A DNA stretch of 64,000 nt from Paralichthys olivaceus (taxonomy: Eukaryota; Chordata; Actinopteri; Pleuronectiformes; Paralichthyidae), in contig NC_091103.1 of NCBI RefSeq assembly GCF_024713975.1, forward strand, positions 5,150,001-5,214,000, written 5' to 3'. Made by a program: the position numbers and the translations under genes. The notes beneath the pieces were generated by a model that saw only the letters and a list, made by a program, of their open reading frames with translations, searched no databases and was not told the origin of the DNA. Below, piece by piece: positions 1-11,700 of this stretch; position 1 is the stretch's first letter; the number at the start of each line of letters is the position of its first letter.

Positions 1-923
1 ACAATAAGGAAATAACAAATAACTAGCTTGGAAAGGAAATAACAGAGGATACAGTGTGAGCTTCACAGTTAAATTGGGCCAATGTGCTGACATGTTGCAC
101 CTGATTCTGGCTTGTAAAAACACTGAAGACAGCAGGTTCTGTAACACTGTGGGTGGGACTCGGAGCGTAACTACAGGACTGCAGCATTCCTTCAGAGAAA
201 TATGTGTTGACGCAACTACACTCAGCTGGTTTTTATAAGACAGCCCTGGAATCAAGATGGAGGAAGTACAAAATGTACTGATAATGACTGAGGGACTTGA
301 ATACAAGATGGTACAAGATTTCTTTAATGAACAATCATGAAAACATGAATTAATTCAGCCCAAACTAGACGGATGACTATGCTACTTGAAGTGATGGTGC
401 TGTTTAACCTGTTTTCTCAGCCTACGGCACAGAGCAGCTCTGACTTTGAGAGCTGCCCCGCATTTAAGAGCTGAGGAAGACATTTCTTTCTTTGCCCATA
501 AAAGAGACACCCACAGACCGGGGGTCTCATTTATAACCGTTGCATACGCACAAAACAGGGTTTGAAAAAAACAAACTTGATGGGAGAATGTGCACACTAA
601 CTGTGATCAATGTGTGCAAACATTTTGCAGACGTGAGGTTGTGTCACCAACAACGTTATTTGTGCTCGTACGAGATAACTGTACCGTAATAGTCCTTCAA
701 TTGAAAAATATTTAAATCAACTTATAGAAAATTACGTTCATATACCATTAATCTGAGTCTGTAATAGTTTTTAATAATATCTTCTAACATATATATAATT
801 TAATATTCATGGGCTCCTTTGCATTGACCATTTATGGTTAAACTCTCCGATGCCCCAGACCCTCTTTGCTGACTACTGCATATCATTGTGGGAAGCTGTG
901 GTTTGTGTGCGTCTGTGACTTAC
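1..923 (-). other. eif4g1: eif4g1 intron at the left edge
   Basis: No exon of eif4g1 or any other gene is recognisable here. The stretch lies downstream of the last eif4g1 exon in the window and is read as intron, so the C-terminal exons (end of MIF4G, MA3 and W2 domains) must lie beyond base 1. About 480-560 looks like the edge of a dispersed repeat, but I cannot assign a family. Confidence 0.6.
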
Positions 924-2741
924 CCGTCGAAGGTCCAGCACATCCTGCAACATGAAGCGGATCCTAGAGGAGGTCTTCCTCTCCTTTATTATTTTCTCCA
1001 TCTGATTGAAATACTGGACCATACGAGGCTGAAGACGAGCAGAAACAGAGAGGTGAGTCTGCATCTTCAAATTAAAACATGATCTAGCTACACATATATC
1101 AGGAGGAATGTGCATATGCTTATGAATGCTGCTTTCTCTTTATTTAACTGTGTGCGTTGTACCTTGGCCTTCTCGAAGTCTAGGTCCTTGCCAATGGTGG
1201 ACAACAGTCTACACAGGCACTCCAGGGATTCCTCGTCGTGGTTTTTGAGCAGCTTTACGATGCAGTCGTGCATGATGACCTCAGTGAGCATTTTAAGCTT
1301 GAACAGCTCACCAATGAACTTGATGTTACCCATAGAGCGCCTCCTGGCCTGGTTTTTAGCCTCTTGTAGCTCCTCGACGAGCCGCTGCTTCTCCTCTCCC
1401 TGCGAAGGAAAGATGTCACATTTATCAATATACAGACGGACGCTGTACAATCTTTGCATAATGGATTCTTCACAGTATGTGGATCCCTGCAACGCTCCCA
1501 ATCACACACTCAAGTTCAACTATCAACATTTGTGCATAAAAAACTCATTTTTCATAAGGCATCACTATACCCCTGAAGCAGCCTCCAGCTCCTTCTGTTT
1601 CTTCTCAAAGATTTCATCGTCATCTTTGTCCTTTTCAAACTCCTTTTGGCATCGATTTAGCAGCAGCTTGCGGAAATTCATTCCCGGCTTATCTGGGGTT
1701 TGGACTTTGAGCTGCAAAGAGCAGAGAAAATGTAAATGAACAAAGAGCAGGGGGGGAACAGGGTGAAGGGCTATCATGTAGTGCAAGTGGCTCCTCAGTT
1801 CCTCAATCCCATCACTTGGATCAGTGGCCCAGCCACGCTACACTAATTTCAGGTCATCACCTGATCCTGGCAGAGGTATGTGTTGACTAGGCCTGCCATC
1901 GTAAACACCACAGTTCTACCCACAAGACATGGGCATCACATCATTCCTACCTTTTTTGCCTGTCATGTTATTGTGTAAGTGCAGGGCCTTTTAATGAATC
2001 ACAGAAACACTTTGGGTTCCTTCACTGAGCCATTTTCGCCAACTTAAATTTAGCTCCAAGCTTAAATACCTACATTAACATTCACAGACTTCATTTTAAA
2101 GACTCTTTCAGCAGCCCGTTGCTGTGATTTTCTTTTCCACAATGCTGGCAGCAATGAGTCTAAATGCAGGAGTGTTATCAACCAATTTCCTTATCAAATA
2201 CCCTGCTTTTATTAGCCTGTGATAAAGGGTCCCAGGGGTGATGAGATGCAGCATTCCACTGCTGATTATCCCTCAGTCTCACACACAGACAGCAGGCTGA
2301 TCAGTTCAGTCTTCATTCTGAAGAAATGTAACTATCTCTTTAGCTTCTTTTAATCGACAGCCGTGGACACTAATATTCATAACATCATGATCAAATTTAC
2401 TTAGTTTATCATTTAACACACAGTATAACAGCAACACAGCTTTTTATCTGCTGAGGCAAACATTTAAACCACAAAAGTTCCAAAGTAAACATTGAAGCTT
2501 AATCAACATGTATTTACAATTGGCATGCAGCACAACTTACCCCCATAAGGCAGCGGCACATGTTGGCATAGGCCACCGAAAAGTCTGGCTCGGAGATGGC
2601 CTTTTCGAAAGTGAGATCAATGACTCCTTTTAACCGCTCCTCTGTGTCAATGGTCAGATCAGTCACCTGTTTCATTAGTTGTTGAAACTTTTGAGGGGTC
2701 AGTTTGTTGAGGATGCTGCGAACCCGTTTGAACAGCTCCTT
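924..2741 (-). other. eif4g1: MIF4G domain exons of eif4g1
   Basis: Parts of four exons (924-1028, 1163-1399, 1571-1711 and the 3' part of 2541-2951) encode the HEAT-repeat MIF4G domain that binds eIF4A. Recognisable segments include [57 protein letters not shown] and [15 protein letters not shown]. These are nearly identical to human eIF4G1. The donor at 1570 (after a run of four G) is weak and could shift by one base, but only the placement used here keeps phase. The domain end lies off the left edge. Confidence 0.93.
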
Positions 2742-5700
2742 GGTCTTGCTCTGCTCTGAGTCGCTCTCCTCTGGCTCTTCTACTTCGCGACTGCGAACAG
2801 CTTTCTTCCCTGAGGGTTTCCAGGCCTTCTCTGCCTTGTTCAGCTGCACGTCGTCATGCAGCGACATGCTGGTGATGATCTTCCTCGGCTCTTTCCTCTG
2901 CATTTGTTGAGAGCGGCGTGGACCACCAACTCCCATTCCCATACCTGGAGGCTGGGGAGGGACAAAGATGCCACACCATTCATGGTCTATGATCGTCAAG
3001 TACACAGCTCTTGGATCACATTAAGAAATTATAACTTACTGGTCCTCTGCTGCTTCCTCCTCCCATGCCAGGCTTGCCAAGATTGGCGAAGGAGGGTGTA
3101 AAGTCAGGACCACAGTTCATTCCTGGCAGACGGCTGGGGTCAAGTTGACGCAGAGGGGCCTTATTTGCCTGAGCAGATAAAAATGAATACAATTTCTCAA
3201 AGATGTAATGTTGCCATCATGTTTTCCCATGTTGGTCACATGCTTCTTAATCACATCCTAAAAATGTTTGCATAAGTTAAAAAACCTATCAAAACTAAAA
3301 GGCCCTTTTCTTTACATACACTGTAAAAGGGCTCAATTGTCAAAAGCAAGGCAAATTAAGATAAATAATTGAAGTGTAAGATGATGCACCTTGTCTAGGA
3401 CGACGTCACTGATGGCTGGGAGACCCTCCGGCTTGTTCATGCTGGCTGAGCTGAACTGGAAGCCCAGAAGGAACCCCCTGTCATATTTCTTCTTCTCTTC
3501 AGGGTTAATTGGCATCCATTGTTCTGAAACAGGGACATACAATGCTCTTTTATTGAAGATGTTTTGGAAACTATTTCAAGCCACTGAGCATCAATCCAGA
3601 ATGAAACAGGGAAATTGTGTCACAGGATGTATTCTCCCAACACAGCCAAGCAGCTCTGCTGAGTGGAGAAGATTATGTGATTGGACGTGAGCGTACATGT
3701 AGATAATGAAATCCCTACAATGTCCACAAGGTGGCAGATAGACTAGCAAATGAATGAAACATTTTTTTAAATTTACTGAAACAGCAGAATAGTACAGGTG
3801 TACATTTTTGCAGTTAGTGTTTGAACTTATTCTCTTATGCTTTGACTGTGAATGGAGATGTATCTTTCCTGTTTTGTGTTCTAGTTAAAGTTGCAAATAA
3901 AAAATTAACAAAGGTTTGAAGATAAAGGCTATCTAAATTTTTTAATATTATTGTCTTAAGATAACTATCGTTTTCCACAGCTGTCTCATGTCAACAGAAG
4001 CAAAACACCACTCCTAGATTTTCAATGAAGCAAGCGTAAACATAGTCAATTGAGTCACGATAAGACCAATGTTCACACTGAATTGCCAATGTAAGAACGC
4101 TGAATGGCATCAAGGTTCAGAGACACACCCTCTTTGTACTGGTACTTCTTGTCAGTAGAGTTTGGATCGTCTGGCTGAATGTTCTCAGCATCCAGCTTGT
4201 CCAGCTTGTCCTCCTTGTCCTCTTTGTCCTCCCAGGTCAGGTCCGCCTCCTCTGGGGCAGGAGGGGCAGCAGCAGGGGGCTGAGGCTCTGGTGCGGGGAC
4301 GGGCTCGGGCTCTGGTGGGGTCACGACCTGCTCCTGGGTTAGGGGAGGAAGGGGCATTAGGACAATGAGACTGTGATTTAGAATAGTTTATTTTTTTTAT
4401 GTAAAATAGATAAACCCTGGGAGGCGACATTTAAAATTCAGCAACAGCGAGGTAAAGGGGTTGATTTGAATTATACACTGGGCTAAAGTCGTTTCTTTGC
4501 CAGCATAAGAAGGAACGGAAAAACTGCAGACTCATCAAAACAGGCGGTAAATGCATCAAAATGAATTAATTAATTCAGTACTGCACACAAACCTCTTTAA
4601 AGGCATCAAGCAAGTCTCCCACTGCCTCTTTTTTGTTCAGATCCTTCATCTTCCTCTTTTTTTTGGGCACAGACACAGCAGCTAAAGGAAGGAAGACAAA
4701 CTCCATCATCCAAAGATCAGTGCAAACATGAGTATTGCTAAAATTAATTTTTTTCCGTAGATGATGGAAGTTGGAGATACATATCATATTTGATAAATGA
4801 CTTGTAACAACTTACAAAAAACAGAGAAGGAACAGAAATCCAATACACAAACATGGGTAAGTGACTGACCTTGCATAGTAGTTTCTACAAGGGCAGGGGT
4901 GACTGTCTGGGGAGGAGGGGTGTCCTCCCTCTCCTCTGCAGTTTGAGGGGGAGGAGTGGCCACTGTTTCTGGTGTGCTGTCATCAACTGCCTCTGCAGGA
5001 GATGGCATCTCTTCCTTGGCGGTGGACTGGGGCACTGGGGAATCGTCCTTTACATCCAGGACGACGGGAGGAAGCGAGTCTTCTACCTCAGCGGGGGCAG
5101 GTGCTGCCTGGGCGACTGGTTCAGCGGGAATCTCCTGGACAGCAGGTGCAAGTGCAGGTACAGGTGCAGGTACAGGGTCGGGTACAGGGTCAGGTACAGG
5201 GTCAGGTACAGGGTTGGATATAGGGGCGAGTACAGAGGCGGGTGCTGGGGCAGGTACAGAGGCGGGTGCAGGGGCAGGTACAGAGGCAGGTGCAGGGGCA
5301 GTTTCAGGGGCAGGTACAGGGGCAGGTAGAGGGGCAGGTAGAGGGGCAGAGGTGGGTGCAGGCTGGTCAACAGGTGACGGTGTGGCTTGGACAATAGGTG
5401 TAGGCGCTGCCTGAATGATGGCTGTAGTGATCTCTATGACAGGATGTTGGCTGATGTCAGGCTCAGCGATGGGGCTGTCGTCACGCTCGGCTGCACTGAT
5501 GGCAGGGGCCTCGGGGTCTTGAGGGGCTGGCAGTGGCAGGCCATTCGGAAGACGGAGCTCCTCGGGCTGTGCAATGGGAGACTCCAGAGGAGCTTCCAGG
5601 TCACTGGAGACAGGAGACTGTTCTGGCTCGGCCATTGCAACACCGTTGGTGTTGGAGAGAGGGTTAAGATGTGTGTCCAAGGAGGCAGCTGCCTCGGTCT

Positions 5701-8700
5701 CCACCTCTTCCTCCTCTGTTTTGTCCTGTGCAGTACAGCCAGGGACAGGGACAGGGTCAGGAAGGGGTGCTGGGTAGGCTGGCACTTCAGGTGCTGATTG
5801 AGGTGTTGGAGTGGGCTCCCGTGGAGGTGGTGGAGTGTCCATCACATCCGCAACAGGAGCACTGGGTGCAGCGGTGGATATAGCGCTGACAGGGATGTCC
5901 TCTGCTTCTGATATTAGAGGGGGTGCAGGGGCCTTAGTGTTTGTGTTAGAGGATGCAGCCTCTGTGGGGATAGAGTCCTTAGAGAGGTCAGGTGTCTTTG
6001 ACTGAGGAGGAGGCGTAGGTTTACCACTGTCATCTGAAGGTTCAAAAGTCAGACAAAACAACGTTATTGAGAATGATGACAAGATATGACATGCACAACT
6101 CTACAACAACAACTACATGAGCTCACATATGTTTTCATACTCATTTGTATTTGGAGCATGACAGAGACTAAATAGACCTGGATCACAAAAACATCTAAGA
6201 GTACAGTAGCTTGAAACAGACTGATTGAAGAAACATTTAATGTTAGAGGTACCTAGCCTTTAAGGGTGCCAGTACACAGCTTCAGAAACCCCCTCCTCTC
6301 ACACCTTTCCAATATCTAGAATCAGGGGGCTGCACTTCTCCAGCTGCTTTCCAGCATGCAGTGTAACCCCCTTGCACAAAGTCTAAGTAATGTCCAATAG
6401 AGCCAATGTCTAAATAGCGCAGGTAATTGTCAGGGTAATTCACGGTGTGTTGATGACATTTCTGTCCTTTCATGTAGCGCAACCCCGTGTGTGTGAGCCC
6501 ATTCTGAACAGTTCCTAACATTTGCTTTCCAATGTGTCCGGACAACAAGTCCCAAAAAACCAGTTCTTTTCTAGCATGAACAACTCCTTCTACATTCCCC
6601 GGCCTGTCCCCTGTAGTTAAAAATGAATGCTAAACAAAACAATAAATATTCTCCCCAGGACATGAGCTAAGGAAAAAAGCTGCTTTCATGGGTGTCACTC
6701 CTACAGATAAAAAAACACTGAAATAAATGCAGCTTTAACCAAAACACGCATCCACGCATCTATTGATAGAAGACGTTATATACTTTATATTGTCTTGGTT
6801 AAACTCATGATTCCCTCTTATCCAGACGCTGCTATGTGACATCACTTTGTGAGGGTTCTGTCCCTTTATTTGATTAATCCCTTTCAATTAATTAGTATGT
6901 AAGCTCATTCATAACACACAAGGTCCCATGTGGTAAAATGGTCAACCCCTGCAGTAAACCTGCCCTTAACAGCGAAACAATCTAAAGACGAAACCATCAG
7001 CTGGGAACAGTTAAGTCTCATTTTCAGGCAGTTAGATAAAATGTTTTGAGGAAACCACTGATTAAGTTAAATTTAACGTGACCTAAATGGCTAAATGGAA
7101 AAGGGCAAATAAGGACACATTTTTTTCTGATTTTATCTTTAATTACTTTTGCAGCAACCACTTTGAAACACCCACAGCAAAAATAAAAATAACGATATAT
7201 GCATTAAACATATGAGAAGTGTAAAAAATAAATGATAAAAAGAGGAAGAAGCAGTATTATATGCTGCTGAATAAAAAACAAACAATATCAAAATGATATT
7301 GTATATTGTATAAAATCTTAGTGTAACTGTCCACGCTTCTGTCCATGTGGCACTCACCTGGTCTAACCAGTGCTGGTGTATCGTCAGCTGGGACGCTCTC
7401 ACCGTTAGCCTGTGCCACCGCTGTGCTTTCTGATCCAGATATGGCTGCCTGTTGGGAGACATGCACACACCGAATAATGACGTATGACCTTTGTGGTGAG
7501 GACAACTACTTTTTCCACTCGACTAGGGGGAAAGAAACAAATGCTTTGTATTGCAACACGTGTGTGCGAGCTGGCAATCTGTAGCATTCCCTTTGAACAA
7601 ATTCTTGTTTTAGGCCATCATGGATTAATCTGAAAAGAAGCTTTATACTAATATGAAATAAATACAACTTAAACCACTGAACTTCACTGATCTGATACCT
7701 TTTTTTAAAAATTTGAGAGAATTAAATGTCTGTTGAAAATATAATGGATGCTGTAGAGTATATAAATATCCGCTGTGTTACCTCTGCTTAGTCGGGTTAA
7801 TGGCATTGTAGCTCACCTGTGGTGGGGTTGGGGTAGAGCCACTACGGCCCCCTGACATAATCTCCTCTGTAATGTCTCGACCTCCTTGGTTAGGGTCTCT
7901 TATTCTTATCTGTGGGAGAGAGGGAGGAGACCAGCTGTAAGGGTGGGAGTGTTACGTAAAACAAGATAAATAGAAAGTTAAGATGACAGGTAATAAATCT
8001 GCAAGGTAGTACTTAAATAATGACATAAATCTAAGATAAGATAAGCCTTCATATGTCAATCTGCATGTTTTTGTACTCAAAAAAAACTTTCAACAGTGTG
8101 GAGCAGCTTGTAAAACAAAGGTAGCCTTCCCATGATGCAACGCCTATAATCATCAGCCCTTACTGAGTCCTCCCTTCTGCCTCTCATTCAAAGTGAGCTA
8201 CAATTCTCACACTCTGAATGCTGAGGTACACCGAACACTAACCGCCATGCAAATTCCTCTGCTGCACAACTGAAAGTGCCTCAGCCTCTTAGTCACCGTT
8301 AAACCGTCTGACTTAGCAAGAATAAAGTTAACCGACTTTAATCCAAATAGTCAAAAAAAAAAAAGCCTTTGCCGATTTAAGCTGATGTGAAAAAGTCAGA
8401 CTCTCAGAAATGCAAAGCACAATCAGGCCAGGCAACAGACAGCTTTCCTGTGTAAACACAAAGACAGAGAGGGGGGAAGACTGAGTGAAAATCTTATCAC
8501 TCACTCATAAGCAGGGCCCTTACACTGCCAACATGTGTTTTCTAGTCAGCACTCTTTTTCTCTCACTCACACTACACATACTTACTTTTGGAAGTCAGAG
8601 CTGTCATGAAAGTGGTATGAGCCAGAAAGCTACGAAATAAAGGGACGCACCCAGTCACCAGACCAGAACTGAACTGTACAAAATAACAGCTAGCTGGTTT

Positions 8701-11700
8701 GACGCTTGCAATCTCTGGCCAACTTTTGACTTTAAGAACAACAATACTGACTTGTTGCTACTGACCTTAACCTGGTTCAGCCTGTCAGCAACTCCCCTCC
8801 CGGAGCATTACAAACCCTAGCAGGCCCCTCTCATCCTGGGGCTGGAGTAGCAGTTCCAGTGGGCCTCGGGGTTGGACTTTAAACCCAGCAGAGCCGAATG
8901 GTGGGTGGATGTAGCACTCTTGTGTTTGACTCGGCTAAACTCACACACATCCAGGGTGAGCTACACGCCAGCAGAGCAGGACCGAGCTGGGTCTGACTGT
9001 CAGTAAGCTAGCTAGCAACTTGACTCACACCCTCCCTCTTTTACTGCTGAACAGTACAGGGAGGGGGGTGAAAAAAAGGATAATGCGACTGGCCTTGTAA
9101 AGCTATGGTACTGGAATGTGCACCCCCCGCCCACAGAGGCGAGTTGAAGGGGCTGGAGAGTTAAGGAGGGGCTGGGTAAGGGAAATGGGAGGGTTTAAAA
9201 AAGGGAGAAAAAAAAGTTATTATCAAATGAGCAGCAGTTAGGACAAGAAACTCCCCCTTTTCCCCTCAAACTCGCTCTCTCTCACTCTCTATGTCATCCT
9301 GTACACTCAAGTTTCTCCTCAATATTTTTTTCAGGCTCCCTCCTTCTGAGAGGAGGAGAAGGGGGAGGATGGGGAGGGGGTGGGTGCTGCCACAGCAGCA
9401 GAGGAAGGCTGGATGGTTAGCCCTTCCGGCTCAGAAGAGGGAGGAGACCGATGGCCACGTGGAGCTGAGCTATGTGCCGATATGTCCTCCAACCCCCTCC
9501 ACATTTTCTCTTTGACACACAGCCAGAGGGGGAGAGAGGGAGTAAAAAAAGTTAAGAGAAGGTAGTTTGCACAGCTACAGCTTCTGCATGTAAGCAGGTA
9601 AAAATTGTGGAAAAGAAATTTGGCAGATGGTCGCAGTCAGACACATGACTGCCAAGACTGGAAAACTTGTGTTAAAATCCTTCTCCATTTCTTCATCTGA
9701 CTTATGCAACTACAAAAAGGTTGTGCACGTCTACACACAGTCCTGTAAGTGGAAGGTAACACAGCTGAAGTATGAATATAGCTCACTCAAGCAGTTTTGT
9801 GCCACAGTTCTTGCAGTGGCTCTACATTTTGTGTGGATGTGTGTGACAGAGACGGAGCATAAGGACCTTGAAGCCAGCACTGAAGCACGGCCTTAGCCCA
9901 TGGGAACAGGGACAAAGTCCATCCCAGGTGACCACAGTCACTGATAAGCAGTCATATACCTCGGCGAGAGGAACCTACACACGCAAGTATCTAGGCAAAA
10001 AACGCTGAGACCCCCTTTCCAGGTTTCATACCACATCAAGCCTTAATATATATAAAAGATTCTACATGGAGAAGAAGATGACATACATATATGTATAAGC
10101 ATAATATAATGTGGAAGATTTATCAGACAAACAACGGATCAAGTCCCAGCTTCCATTAAGTTAAATCATTTCAGCCTGTCAGGACAAGAATTGACCACAG
10201 ACCCTCAGAAAAGCTCCAAACTAGAAAAAAACAGTTTCAAGACACAGTGACACAAGTTTATGAGCAGCAATGAGAGAAAATCCACACACAACCAAACCTG
10301 TTCACAGAGCACATGTTTGTGCCTGTCATGATTTAGCAGAGACTCTAATATGTGTGGATCTATCTAAATGTACTGATCAAGGAGATGTGTCACTTCGACT
10401 GCAATCTTTTGATTTAACGAAGTAAGTGGCATCAAGTGAAACAGGTTGAAAAACAGATTTGCAGGAAACAGAATACTCATTGAAACTGGATAGAGGAGTC
10501 TCTGGTCTACCAGGAAATGTCTTTGAAAAAACCTGTGGCTTATATTTGTGACTCAAATGCAACCATCAGCACAGACTGTAGAGACAAAGATTACATGAGA
10601 GGCACAAACTGGGGCTTCAGTTCACAGAGAGCTACCACATACCAGGCGAGCGCCATCTGAGAGCAGAGGAAACACTAGACATACTGTGGAACTGGGGAAT
10701 ATGTTTCAGAGCAGCTCAGTCTTACAGAACACCGAGCTAAGGTCGAGCTCACCTCAATCTATTTCAATCGGTTAACTCAACTCCATGTCTTTACCATAGC
10801 TCTGTGAATCCTGGCACATCAAACAAGAACATTTACCTTTTTGGAAATTAAAATGTCGAATCATTTGACAAAAAAATTGGGCAAATACATTTTTGTATAA
10901 TATTTTTCTCACTGACCACTTGCTTCTTGAATTAAGTTCTATTGTGCATGAAGAGTACTCCACTGACTTCATATTGTAATGTGTTGGATTTACGATGGAC
11001 AGTTTTCACCCTAAAATGCAAAGCATCTGAAGAGTGATGTAGATTGTGTCTCTACTCGCAGTCATTACAAAACAATACTACACTGTATGACATCATCATG
11101 ATGACGTCATCCCTGTCAAATGATTCTCCATCTATATAAGGTTTAGGTTGTGTCTGTAGTTCTGTAGGATGCAGATACAGGGAGATAGTAATCTCCAGTT
11201 AGGATTTTTTCTTATCATATTTGTACTGACTTTGACTGTAGACCCATTAGCACCAAAAGTTAATCATCTTGAAATACCCTCCAAAATAATATTCACACCA
11301 AGTTTGGTGAAAATCCATCCTGGAACAGATTTGTTCTATTTTTGTTCATTTGTCACACTTAAAAGTTTCGGATCAACAAACTGACCTCTGAAATGTAATG
11401 AAGGAAAAAATAACAGCAATAAAGCAAAATCAGCTTGTGTATGAAAAACTAACTATAAAATGTTCATTGTGGATAAACCAGGTAGGATGAACAAAACTTC
11501 ATTAGGCATGCAAACAATAAAAGTGACAGTATATTGAAGTGTTTGAGGAGGACTCACTAATGACAAGGTTTGATTCTAAAGTAGCTCTAGAGCTTTAACA
11601 CAGGCCAAACAAACAGCCTATTCAAAACAGAAGGGTTAAGAAACTATTATTGGTGAACCTTCTCTGGAGTGGCTGGCTGACCAAAAGTCCCGGAAATGTG

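Noticed and set aside
4871..5797. Several open frames of 80-150 codons on the plus strand
   Set aside because: They lie opposite the GC-rich repetitive eif4g1 coding exon, overlap one another in different frames and translate to low-complexity repeats. They are composition shadows.
6282..6548. 88-codon open frame on the minus strand in an eif4g1 intron
   Set aside because: No phase-compatible splice sites and no recognised homology; possibly part of an old repeat.
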